From positions 1 to 39,457 of the forward strand of contig NZ_AKIV01000137.1 in the NCBI RefSeq assembly GCF_000282655.1: 39,457 nucleotides of DNA, given 5' to 3'. A program made the position numbers and the translations under genes. The stretch is from Polaromonas sp. CF318. Its GTDB lineage: Bacteria > Pseudomonadota > Gammaproteobacteria > Burkholderiales > Burkholderiaceae_C. This document shows positions 16,396 to 23,944 of this stretch, piece by piece (position 1 is the stretch's first letter; every line of letters starts with the position of its first letter). The notes under the pieces were generated by a model. That model ran no database searches, was not told the DNA's origin, and was given only the letters and a program-made list of their open reading frames with translations.

Positions 16396-17512
16396 AGTCA
16401 TGACGCTGGTCGGCACCCGGCCCGAATTGATCAAGATGAGCCGAGTCATCGCCGAGCTCGACAAGCAGGTCACGCATGTGCTGGTGCATTCGGGACAGAA
16501 CTACGACTACGAGCTGAACCAGGTCTTCTTCGATGAGCTGGGCATCCGAAAACCTGACCATTTTCTCGAAGCAACCGGTGAGACGCCGGCGCAGATGATC
16601 TCGGAAATCATCGCCAAGGCGGACGCCGTCTTCGCCGCGGAAAAGCCCGACGCGCTGCTTTTGTACGGCGACACCAATACCTGCCTGGCCGTGATCGCCG
16701 CCAAGCGCCGGAAGATCCCGGTGTTCCACATGGAAGCGGGTAACCGCTGTTTCGATCAGCGGGTACCGGAGGAGCTCAATCGCAAGGTGCTCGACCACCT
16801 GAGCGATATCAACCTGGTGCTGACCGAACACGCCCGCAGGTATCTGCTGGCGGAGGGCATTCGCCCTGAAACCATCATCAAGACCGGCTCCCATATGGAA
16901 GAGGTGCTGGCGCACTACATGCCCGGCATCCTGGCGTCCACCGTGCTGGCACGCGAAAGCCTCACGAAGAACCAGTTTTTCGTTGTGAGCGCGCACCGCG
17001 AGGAGAACGTCGACACGGCGGAAAACCTCGTCGACTTTCTGGACACCTTGCATGCGATCGCTGATGCCTACCAATACCCGGTTATCGTCTCAACCCATCC
17101 GCGTACGCGCAAGCGGCTTGAAGCCCTGGGGAAATCCCTTGAGCATCCCTTGATCCGGTTTTCCAAGCCATTCGGCCTGCTCGATTACATCCACCTGCAG
17201 ATGGCGGCTTTCTGCGTCCTCTCGGACAGCGGGACGATTACCGAGGAAGCCTCCTTGCTGAATCTGCCGGCAATTACAATCCGGAACGCTCACGAGCGCC
17301 CTGAAGGCATGGACGAGGGCACACTGGTCATGAGCGGGCTGAAGAAGGACCGCGTGCTGGACGCGATTCGCGTTGTGACGAGCCAGCACGACCGCGAAAA
17401 CCGCGTGATGGCGGTAGTTCCCGATTACCAGGGTGGAGCGGTGTCCAAGCAGGTTGTCAGGATTGTGCTCAGCTATACCGACTATGTGAATCGGACGGTG
17501 TGGTCCCGGTAA
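16388..17512 (+). CDS. fnlC: UDP-2-acetamido-2,6-dideoxy-L-hexose 2-epimerase, FnlC/WbjD/CapG type
   Basis: 374 residues from the GTG at 16388. It is a WecB-fold 2-epimerase whose sequence follows FnlC/WbjD: LKVMTLVGTRPELIK, VHSGQNYDYELN, DTNTCLAVIAAKRRKIPVFHMEAGNRCFDQRVPEE, VSAHREENVD, VSTHPRTRKR and DSGTITEEASLLNLP. The HMEAGNRCFD segment separates it from plain WecB. It performs the last step, inverting C2 of the UDP-L-sugar (L-RhaNAc to L-QuiNAc, or L-PneNAc to L-FucNAc). It overlaps the fnlA-type gene by 8 nt and ends a three-gene pathway module. Confidence 0.92.
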   Translation: MLKVMTLVGTRPELIKMSRVIAELDKQVTHVLVHSGQNYDYELNQVFFDELGIRKPDHFLEATGETPAQMISEIIAKADAVFAAEKPDALLLYGDTNTCLAVIAAKRRKIPVFHMEAGNRCFDQRVPEELNRKVLDHLSDINLVLTEHARRYLLAEGIRPETIIKTGSHMEEVLAHYMPGILASTVLARESLTKNQFFVVSAHREENVDTAENLVDFLDTLHAIADAYQYPVIVSTHPRTRKRLEALGKSLEHPLIRFSKPFGLLDYIHLQMAAFCVLSDSGTITEEASLLNLPAITIRNAHERPEGMDEGTLVMSGLKKDRVLDAIRVVTSQHDRENRVMAVVPDYQGGAVSKQVVRIVLSYTDYVNRTVWSR

Positions 17513-17589
17513 ACGCAGCCCCTTGGAACTGCCCCTTCCGTCTGCGCCAGCAAAGCAAGCAAGAATTAAATTTTCAAATTGAGAGAACC

Positions 17590-18909
17590 ATGGAAAAAAT
17601 TCCTTACCCCAAAGATATCGTCAAAGCGGACTTTACCGGTGAACATGGTCACCTCAAGGCGAAATACGGACTGCCCGAGGACGTCGAGTTTTGCGTGAAA
17701 TGCGTGATCTCCAACCAGCGCCCCAATTCGGCGGTCGAATACAGCCACACCAAAGATTCGAAGAAAAAAACCATTAACTTCGACGAGCATGGTGTTTGCG
17801 ACGCATGCAACTTCGCGGAAAAAAAGAAGGCCACCATAGACTGGGAAGAGCGGGAGCGCAACCTGGTTGAACTGTGCAATCGCCATCGCAGCACCGACGG
17901 CAGCTACGACTGCATCGTGCCGGGCTCAGGGGGCAAGGACAGTTTTTACGCCTCGCACATCCTGCGCACCAAATACGGCATGCACCCCCTGACGGTCACC
18001 TGGGCGCCGCACGTTTACACCGACTGGGGATGGAAAAACTTTCAAAGCTGGATCCACGCGGGCCATGACAACCTGCTGATGACGCCCAATGGCCGCGTAC
18101 ACCGGCTGCTGACCCGCCTGGCGGTGGACAACCTGTTCCACCCGTTTCAGGCGTTCATGTTCGGCCAGAAGGCGCTCGCGCCGAAAATGGCATTGCTGCA
18201 CAAGATTCCGCTGGTGTTCTACGGTGAAAACGAAGCGGAGTACGGCAACCCGATCGGCGATACCGAAACGGCCAAGCGCGACTGGTCTTACTTCACCGCA
18301 GCAGACCAATCGAAGGTCAGCCTGGGCGGCGTCAGCGTGCCGGACTTGAAGCAGCACTTCGGGGTGGAGCACCAGGACTTGCTGCCTTACCTGCCGGCCG
18401 ACCCTAACCAGATCGAAGAGCAGAAAATCGAAGTGCACTACCTGGGCTACTACCTCAAATGGCATCCCCAGAGCTGCTACTACTATGCGGTCGAGCACGG
18501 CGGCTTCGAAGCTTCCCCCGAGCGCACTCCCGGTACCTACAGCAAATACAACAGCATCGACGATCGCATCGACGATTTCCACTATTACACGACCGGCGTG
18601 AAGTTCGGCCTGGGCCGCGCCACCTATGATGCCGCCCAGGAAATCCGCTCGGGTGACATCACACGCGAAGAAGGGGTCGCGTTGGTCAAGCGCTTCGACC
18701 ACGAATTTCCGGAGCGGTTTGCCGATGAAATATTCCGCTATCTCAGCATCCCGTCCAAGGAATTTGGGGAAGCCGCCAGCGCGATGTTTGAGCAGCCCGT
18801 GCTGGACAGGGAGTACTTCATGAAACTGGCGGACACCTTCCGCTCGCCCCATCTGTGGAAATGGGAAGACGGGCAGTGGAAACTACGGCATGCGGTGTGG
18901 CATGGGTAA
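17590..18909 (+). CDS. wbpG: N-acetyl sugar amidotransferase, WbpG/PseA family
   Basis: 439 residues from the ATG at 17590, preceded by GAGAGAA; an upstream GTG-led extension to 17500 has no family counterpart. WbpG-type enzymes convert a sugar acetamido group to an acetamidino (N-acetimidoyl) group using ATP and ammonia. Seen are two CxxC pairs (C35/C38 and C70/C73), likely a zinc knuckle, the PP-loop ATP-pyrophosphatase motif SGGKDS (113-118), YGENEAEYG, and WHPQSCYYY. HisF- and HisH-like partners follow immediately, as in the wbpG-hisH2-hisF2 trio of Pseudomonas aeruginosa O5. With legionaminic genes next to it, the likely target is an acetamido group of the nonulosonic acid. The early part of this gene looks more AT-rich than its neighbours. 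Confidence 0.92.
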   Translation: MEKIPYPKDIVKADFTGEHGHLKAKYGLPEDVEFCVKCVISNQRPNSAVEYSHTKDSKKKTINFDEHGVCDACNFAEKKKATIDWEERERNLVELCNRHRSTDGSYDCIVPGSGGKDSFYASHILRTKYGMHPLTVTWAPHVYTDWGWKNFQSWIHAGHDNLLMTPNGRVHRLLTRLAVDNLFHPFQAFMFGQKALAPKMALLHKIPLVFYGENEAEYGNPIGDTETAKRDWSYFTAADQSKVSLGGVSVPDLKQHFGVEHQDLLPYLPADPNQIEEQKIEVHYLGYYLKWHPQSCYYYAVEHGGFEASPERTPGTYSKYNSIDDRIDDFHYYTTGVKFGLGRATYDAAQEIRSGDITREEGVALVKRFDHEFPERFADEIFRYLSIPSKEFGEAASAMFEQPVLDREYFMKLADTFRSPHLWKWEDGQWKLRHAVWHG

Positions 18910-19669
18910 TGTACGCCTGATTCCCCGCCTGGACATCAAGGGCCCCAACCTGATCAAAGGGATCCGGCTGGAAGGCCTGCGGGTGATGGGCGACCCGCAG
19001 GAATTCGCATTGCGTTACTACGAAGCCGGCGCCGACGAGCTCGTCTACATGGACATCGTGGCCAGCTTATACGGGCGCAACAATCTCAGCGACATCATTC
19101 GCCGCGCCGCGGACCAGGTCTACATTCCGATCACGGTCGGTGGTGGCATCCGCTCCGTGGACGACGCCCGCCACATTCTGCGCTCGGGCGCCGACAAGGT
19201 CGCCATCAATACCGCCGCCGTAGCCGACCCCAGCTTGATCACCAAGGTATCGCGCCGCTTCGGCTCGCAGGCCATGGTGCTCTCGATCGAGGCGAAGCTG
19301 ACCGCCCCCGGCAAGTGGGAGGCCTACACCGACAACGGCCGCGAGCGTACCGGCCTCGATGTCATTGAATGGGCGCGCAAGGGTGTGGAACTCGGCGCCG
19401 GCGAGATTCTGCTGACCTCCGTGGACCGCGAAGGAACGCGCAAGGGCTTCGAAGTCGACCTGATACGCCAGATCAGCCAGGCCGTTCCCATTCCTGTGAT
19501 TGCCAGCGGCGGGATGGGAACAGTCGAGCACCTGATCGATGCGGCCAAGTCGGGAGGAGCGGATGCGGTGGCCATGGCCGACGTGCTGCACTACAAGAGG
19601 CTGGCGCTGCCGGACATCCGCGCCGCCGCGCTGAAGGCGGGCCTGAACGTAAGGGATGTTCAAGCATGA
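18902..19669 (+). CDS. hisF2: HisF-like subunit dedicated to amidotransfer (not histidine synthesis)
   Basis: 255 residues from the ATG at 18902; an ATG at 18890 is possible, but 18902 aligns residue for residue with Thermotoga HisF. It is a beta-alpha barrel with RLDIKG (Asp11 kept), TVGGGI, SGADKVAINTAA, GAGEILLTSVDREGT and IASGGMG. At the position of catalytic Asp130 the sequence reads SIEAK, so it is Glu. Known HisF needs both Asp11 and Asp130 to make imidazole glycerol phosphate, whereas an amidotransfer partner needs only the ammonia channel through the barrel. It lies between WbpG- and HisH-like genes with overlaps of 8 and 4 nt and no other his genes are present. Confidence 0.9.
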   Translation: MGNVRLIPRLDIKGPNLIKGIRLEGLRVMGDPQEFALRYYEAGADELVYMDIVASLYGRNNLSDIIRRAADQVYIPITVGGGIRSVDDARHILRSGADKVAINTAAVADPSLITKVSRRFGSQAMVLSIEAKLTAPGKWEAYTDNGRERTGLDVIEWARKGVELGAGEILLTSVDREGTRKGFEVDLIRQISQAVPIPVIASGGMGTVEHLIDAAKSGGADAVAMADVLHYKRLALPDIRAAALKAGLNVRDVQA

Positions 19670-20313
19670 CCGTCAAAATCACCATCGCCGACTATGGCGT
19701 GGGCAATTTGCTCAACGTGGCCCGGGCATTCCAGCACTGCGGTGCCGATGTGCACGTCACCGAAAACCCCGGGGAAATCGCCGGCGCGGAGCGCCTGGTG
19801 GTGCCGGGAGTGGGGGCATTCGAGGACAGCATCAACGAACTGACGCGACGCGGCTTCGCCGATGAAATCAAACGTTATGCGGAATCGGCACGCCCGCTGT
19901 TCGGGATTTGCGTCGGCATGCAGATGCTGTTTGACGTGAGCGAGGAGTTCGGCGAGCACAAGGGACTGGGCATATTGCCCGGCAGGGTCAAGGCAGTGCC
20001 CAACACCACAACCTCCGGCGAGATGCAACGCGTGCCGCATATCGGCTGGGGCCATCTGGTCCACCCCGAAACCGGCCGGACCTGGCAGGGCACGTTTCTT
20101 CAGTCGTTCGAGGCAGCCCGCCCCGCCGTGTACTTTGTCCACTCGTTTGCGGCCCACCCCGAACGCGACGGCGACCGGCTCGCCGACTGCCTGTATGGCG
20201 GGCACCGCATTTGCGCGGCGGTCAAACGCGACAACATCGTCGCCACCCAGTTTCATCCTGAACGAAGCGGTGAAATCGGACTGGCCATGGTGCGCAGCTT
20301 TCTTGCCCTTTGA
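19666..20313 (+). CDS. hisH2: HisH-like glutamine amidotransferase subunit
   Basis: 215 residues from the ATG at 19666, overlapping the HisF-like stop by 4 nt. It is a class I glutamine amidotransferase that releases ammonia from glutamine. The nucleophile is in GICVGMQML, and the His and Glu of the triad are in TQFHPERSG. The N-terminus (ITIADYGVGNLLNV) and VVPGVGAFEDSI match HisH. It should dock to the HisF-like barrel and feed ammonia to the WbpG-type enzyme. A role in histidine synthesis is unlikely in this context. Confidence 0.92.
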   Translation: MTVKITIADYGVGNLLNVARAFQHCGADVHVTENPGEIAGAERLVVPGVGAFEDSINELTRRGFADEIKRYAESARPLFGICVGMQMLFDVSEEFGEHKGLGILPGRVKAVPNTTTSGEMQRVPHIGWGHLVHPETGRTWQGTFLQSFEAARPAVYFVHSFAAHPERDGDRLADCLYGGHRICAAVKRDNIVATQFHPERSGEIGLAMVRSFLAL

Positions 20314-20314
20314 T

Positions 20315-21364
20315 ATGCCTGCGGCGCGCTCATCACTCGCCGGTGCTTGCGAAAAATACCTGATTGTCAGCCTTGGCAGCATAGGCCGGCGCCACCTGGC
20401 CAACCTGAGGAAGCTCTGCCCGGACGCCCGGATTGGCGTACTGCGGCTGCACGCCACCGACACCGGTGCCGCAGTCCCGACGGGCGCCGACCATCAATTT
20501 TTCTCCCTTTCGGAAGCCTTGGCGTTCGCGCCGTCGGCGGCCATTGTTGCGGGGCCTGCGTCAACCCACGTCGACGTCGCGACGGCGCTGGCCGCCGCCG
20601 GAATCGCCCTGCTGGTTGAAAAACCCATTGCCCATACAAGCGCAGGCCTGGCCTCCTTGCTGGCCACCAGCTCTCAGGCGAACATACCGCTGATGGTCGG
20701 CTACAACCTGCGCTTTCTGCCCTCCCTGGTGGAATGCAAAAAACTGCTCGATGCCGGCGCGATCGGCCGGGTTCGCGGCGTACGCGCGGAGGTCGGCCAA
20801 TACCTTCCGGACTGGCGGCCGGGAACGCGCTACCAGGAAAACGTCTCCGCCCGGCGCGAGCTCGGCGGTGGCGCGCTGCTGGAGCTCAGCCACGAAATCG
20901 ATTACCTGTACTGGATGTTCGGCATGCCCTCGCGTGTCAGCGCACGCGGCGGCCGCTACAGCGAACTGGAAATCGATGTGGAGGACATGGTCGAGCTTTG
21001 CCTGGAATACGAGGACCCCGCCCGTCTGGTCAACATCCACCTGGATTTCCTGCAGCGGTCGCCAGCCCGCAGCTGCAAGTTCATCGGTGACCAAGGCACC
21101 CTGGTCTGGAACGGCATCACCGACAAGATCGATGTGTACTCCGTCGCCGAAGGCGCCTGGCGACACATCGACAGCCATGCGCAAGCGGACCGCAACGGAA
21201 TGTACCTCGCCGAACTGCGCCACTTCCTGGACTGCGCACGCCGCCGGGAGCCGGCCCTGTGCGACGGCGTGCAGGGATATGATGTGCTGGCGATTGTGGA
21301 AGCGGCCAGGGCGTCGATGGCGCATGGCGCGGCTGTCGCCGTCCATGGATATGCAGGAACCTGA
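20315..21364 (+). CDS. Gfo/Idh/MocA family oxidoreductase
   Basis: 349 residues from the ATG at 20315, one base after the HisH-like stop; the frame stays open further upstream but only inside the preceding gene. The N-terminal Rossmann fold has VSLGSIGRRHLANLRKL. LLVEKPIAHT holds the EKP signature of this family, and the C-terminal domain has a GGALLELSHEIDYLYWMFG segment. Family members oxidise, reduce or epimerise sugars with NAD(P). A protein of this type also appears to occur in the Campylobacter ptm (legionaminic) locus, but its reaction there is not something I can state. It overlaps the next gene by 20 nt. Confidence 0.82.
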   Translation: MPAARSSLAGACEKYLIVSLGSIGRRHLANLRKLCPDARIGVLRLHATDTGAAVPTGADHQFFSLSEALAFAPSAAIVAGPASTHVDVATALAAAGIALLVEKPIAHTSAGLASLLATSSQANIPLMVGYNLRFLPSLVECKKLLDAGAIGRVRGVRAEVGQYLPDWRPGTRYQENVSARRELGGGALLELSHEIDYLYWMFGMPSRVSARGGRYSELEIDVEDMVELCLEYEDPARLVNIHLDFLQRSPARSCKFIGDQGTLVWNGITDKIDVYSVAEGAWRHIDSHAQADRNGMYLAELRHFLDCARRREPALCDGVQGYDVLAIVEAARASMAHGAAVAVHGYAGT

Positions 21365-22079
21365 ATTGCGCACAATAGCTTTCATCTTCGCCCGCGGCGG
21401 CTCCAAGGGTGTTCCCGGCAAGAACATCAAGATGCTCGACGGGAAACCGCTGATTGCTCATTCGATCGCGGTCGCGCGCGCATGTGCAAGCATAGAGACG
21501 GTGATCGTCTCCACCGACGACGCGGCCATTGCCGCCGTTGCCCGGGAGTATGGCGCCGAAGTGCCGTTCATCAGGCCGGCGGAACTCGCGGCCGACTCAA
21601 GCCCCGAATGGCTGGCCTGGCGCCATGCGATTGAATGGGTGCAAAAGGAAAGGGGCGCTTTTGACCTGTTCGTCAGCCTGCCGGCCACATCGCCCTTTCG
21701 AAACCGGCAGGACGTTGAATCATGCATTCAAGCACTGGCGGAAGATCCGGCCGCCGACATCGTGATCACGGTCAAGGACGCTGATCGCAGCCCTTACTTC
21801 AATATGGTGGTACTCGACCCCGAGGGATATGCCGGACTGGTCATCCCACCCAAGGCAAGCATTACTCGCCGGCAAGACGCGCCGGTGGTTTACGACATCA
21901 CGACAGTCGCCTATGCCGCAAGGCCTTCATTCATCCTGAAAGCCAACGGGATTTTTGAAGGACGCATCAAAACAGTGAAAGTGCCGCCTGAACGGGCATT
22001 GGACATCGACACACCCTACGATTTCATGCTGGCCGAGGCCATTGCAAAAGTCAGGGCTTCGCAAACCGGGAATGTTTAG
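21345..22079 (+). CDS. legF: CMP-nonulosonate cytidylyltransferase, PtmB/LegF type (set 2)
   Basis: 244 residues from the ATG at 21345 (an ATG at 21351 is as good). The long open frame upstream only shadows the oxidoreductase gene. Diagnostic segments are FIFARGGSKGVPGKNIK for CTP binding, LPATSPFR, TTVAYAARPSFI, and ALDIDTPYDFMLAEA for the metal site. It would activate the product of the set-2 synthase to its CMP derivative. It differs clearly from the set-1 NeuA (for example FARGG versus IPARGG, and another C-terminus), which argues for two different substrates or separate origins, not a recent duplication. Confidence 0.88.
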   Translation: MDMQEPELRTIAFIFARGGSKGVPGKNIKMLDGKPLIAHSIAVARACASIETVIVSTDDAAIAAVAREYGAEVPFIRPAELAADSSPEWLAWRHAIEWVQKERGAFDLFVSLPATSPFRNRQDVESCIQALAEDPAADIVITVKDADRSPYFNMVVLDPEGYAGLVIPPKASITRRQDAPVVYDITTVAYAARPSFILKANGIFEGRIKTVKVPPERALDIDTPYDFMLAEAIAKVRASQTGNV

Positions 22080-22082
22080 ACC

Positions 22083-22901
22083 ATGGAAGAAGAAGAATCT
22101 CGCTCGATATCGACCATGATGGACCTGTCGGGCCGCGTCGCCGTCATTACCGGGGGCGCGGGCCACCTGGGCCAGGCCATGGCGTCGGCCCTGTCCGAAC
22201 TGGGCTGCTCGGTATGCCTGCTGGACCGCAATGCCGAGACGCTGGCAAAAGCCGCGGACCGGCTACGCGCAAAATGGAACCGGCCCGTCGAACAATTGCT
22301 GATCGACCTTGAATCAGAAGACGAGCGGAAAAACGTTCCGGCATGGGTGTCCCGGACATTCGGACGCGCCGACATACTGGTCAACAACGCCGGTTTTGTG
22401 GGCGACAGCACGTTGACCGGCTGGGTCGTTCCCTTCGAAGAGCAGGAGATCGGCACATGGCGCCGCGCGGTGGAGGTCAACCTCACCGCCGCATTCCATC
22501 TTTCGCAACTGCTCTCCCCCCTGCTGAAAACCAGCGGCAAGGGCTCCATCATCAACGTGAGCTCCATCTATGGGGTTGTGGGGCCGGACCTGGCCCTGTA
22601 CGAGGGGACCACCATGGGTAACCCAGCGGCCTACGCCGCCAGCAAAGGCGGGCTTGTCCAGATCACGCGCTGGCTTTCCACGGTGCTGGCCCCGGACATC
22701 CGGGTGAACTGCATCAGCCCCGGCGGAATCGCGCGAAACCAGCCGGAAGCATTCCAGGAGCGTTATGTCGAGCGAACGCCGATGCGCCGCATGGGCCATG
22801 AAGAAGACTTCAAGGGAGCGGCCGCTTATTTCGCGAGCGACCTTTCGGCGTGGGTGACAGGACAAAACCTGATGGTCGACGGCGGGTGGACAGCATGGTG
22901 A
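22083..22901 (+). CDS. ptmA: Classical SDR oxidoreductase, PtmA-like
   Basis: 272 residues. VITGGAGHLG (residues 21-30) binds NAD(P), VNNAGFVG and NVSSIYG are the structural and Ser motifs, and AYAASKGG carries the YxxxK catalytic pair; VDGGWT ends the protein. SDRs of this type are regular members of legionaminic (ptm) loci of Campylobacter and other bacteria, next to the CMP-sugar synthetase as here. They may act with the Gfo/Idh protein on a sugar precursor or modify the nonulosonic acid. The reaction cannot be derived from the sequence. It starts 3 nt after the cytidylyltransferase stop and overlaps the synthase gene. Confidence 0.8.
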   Translation: MEEEESRSISTMMDLSGRVAVITGGAGHLGQAMASALSELGCSVCLLDRNAETLAKAADRLRAKWNRPVEQLLIDLESEDERKNVPAWVSRTFGRADILVNNAGFVGDSTLTGWVVPFEEQEIGTWRRAVEVNLTAAFHLSQLLSPLLKTSGKGSIINVSSIYGVVGPDLALYEGTTMGNPAAYAASKGGLVQITRWLSTVLAPDIRVNCISPGGIARNQPEAFQERYVERTPMRRMGHEEDFKGAAAYFASDLSAWVTGQNLMVDGGWTAW

Positions 22902-23944
22902 ATATTTCCCCCATGAAAACTTTCATCATTGCGGAAGCGGGCGTCAACCACAACGGTGACCCCAAACTGGCCATGGAGCTGGTGGACACCGCGGCGCGCT
23001 GCGGGGCCGATGCCGTCAAGTTCCAGAGCTTCTCGGCGGACAAGCTCGTCGCGCCCGGTGCCGAAAAGGCCGAGTACCAGAAGCGGGAAACCGGGGACGG
23101 CAACCAGTATGCCATGCTGAAGGCGCTGGAGATGTCGGAGGAATTGCACCGCAAGCTTTTCTCCCGCTGCGCCGAGGTGGGCATCGAATTCATGTCCACG
23201 CCTTTTGACGAGGCGGCCGCCGACTTCCTGCTGGCATTGGGCATGAAGCGCATCAAGGTTCCCTCCGGCGAAATCACCAACGAGCCTTTCCTGGCTTTTC
23301 TGGCCGCCAAGGGCGTGCCGCTGATTGTCTCCACCGGCATGGCGTCCATGGATGAAATCCGGCGTGCGGTCGAGGTGATTGAAGCCACGCGTAAAAGCAA
23401 CGGGTTCAATGAGCCGCTGGCGAGCATGCTGACGATACTGCACTGTACGTCCAACTACCCGGCCGAATGCAGCGACGTGAACCTGCGCGCCATGCAAAGC
23501 ATCGCCCGCGACGTGGCGGTGCCGGTCGGCTATTCCGACCACACACTCGGGTTGGCGGTTTCCACGGCGGCGGTGGCCATGGGCGCGACGGTCATTGAAA
23601 AGCATTTCACGCTGGACCGTTCCATGCCTGGGCCCGATCACAAGGCATCCCTCTCGCCCGAGGAGCTTGGACAACTAGTCAGGCAGATCCGGGATGTCGA
23701 GGCCGCCCTGGGCTCCCCGGTCAAACAACCTACCGCCTCGGAGCTGCCGGTTCGCGCACTGGTGCGGCGCAGCGTCACCGCGGCCAGGCCCATACGCGCC
23801 GGCCAGGCCATCACCGCCGCGGACCTGGTCTTGCTGCGGCCCGGCACCGGCATCCCGCCGGGCGACCTTCCAAAGGTGCTCGGCAAGCAGGCCGCGCATG
23901 ACATCGACGCGGGGGCCACGCTTGGCTGGCCGGACCTGCGATGA
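22895..23944 (+). CDS. legI: NeuB-family nonulosonic acid synthase, LegI type (set 2)
   Basis: 349 residues from the ATG at 22895, overlapping the SDR stop and preceded by GGGTGGA; an ATG at 22913 is an alternative. The N-terminal motif is canonical, AEAGVNHNGD (N18, H19), in contrast to set 1. Metal-binding histidines are H216 (YSDHT) and H237 (EKHF), 21 residues apart. FMSTPFDEAA, KVPSGEITN, STGMAS and LHCTSNYP follow the LegI/NeuB pattern, and the C-terminal SAF domain has LRPGTGIPP. It should condense PEP with 2,4-diacetamido-2,4,6-trideoxymannose to give N,N'-diacetyllegionaminic acid, a specific role inferred from its neighbours. It overlaps the NeuC-type gene by 4 nt. Confidence 0.9.
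   Translation: MVNISPMKTFIIAEAGVNHNGDPKLAMELVDTAARCGADAVKFQSFSADKLVAPGAEKAEYQKRETGDGNQYAMLKALEMSEELHRKLFSRCAEVGIEFMSTPFDEAAADFLLALGMKRIKVPSGEITNEPFLAFLAAKGVPLIVSTGMASMDEIRRAVEVIEATRKSNGFNEPLASMLTILHCTSNYPAECSDVNLRAMQSIARDVAVPVGYSDHTLGLAVSTAAVAMGATVIEKHFTLDRSMPGPDHKASLSPEELGQLVRQIRDVEAALGSPVKQPTASELPVRALVRRSVTAARPIRAGQAITAADLVLLRPGTGIPPGDLPKVLGKQAAHDIDAGATLGWPDLR

Noticed and set aside
18902..20313. Part of a histidine biosynthesis operon
   Set aside because: Only HisF- and HisH-like genes are present, directly after a WbpG-type amidotransferase; the HisF-like protein has Glu in place of Asp130.
20751..21344. N-terminal extension of the set-2 cytidylyltransferase
   Set aside because: This stretch is the out-of-frame shadow of the Gfo/Idh gene; its translation is Arg/Ser/Trp-rich and the NeuA family starts just after 21345.
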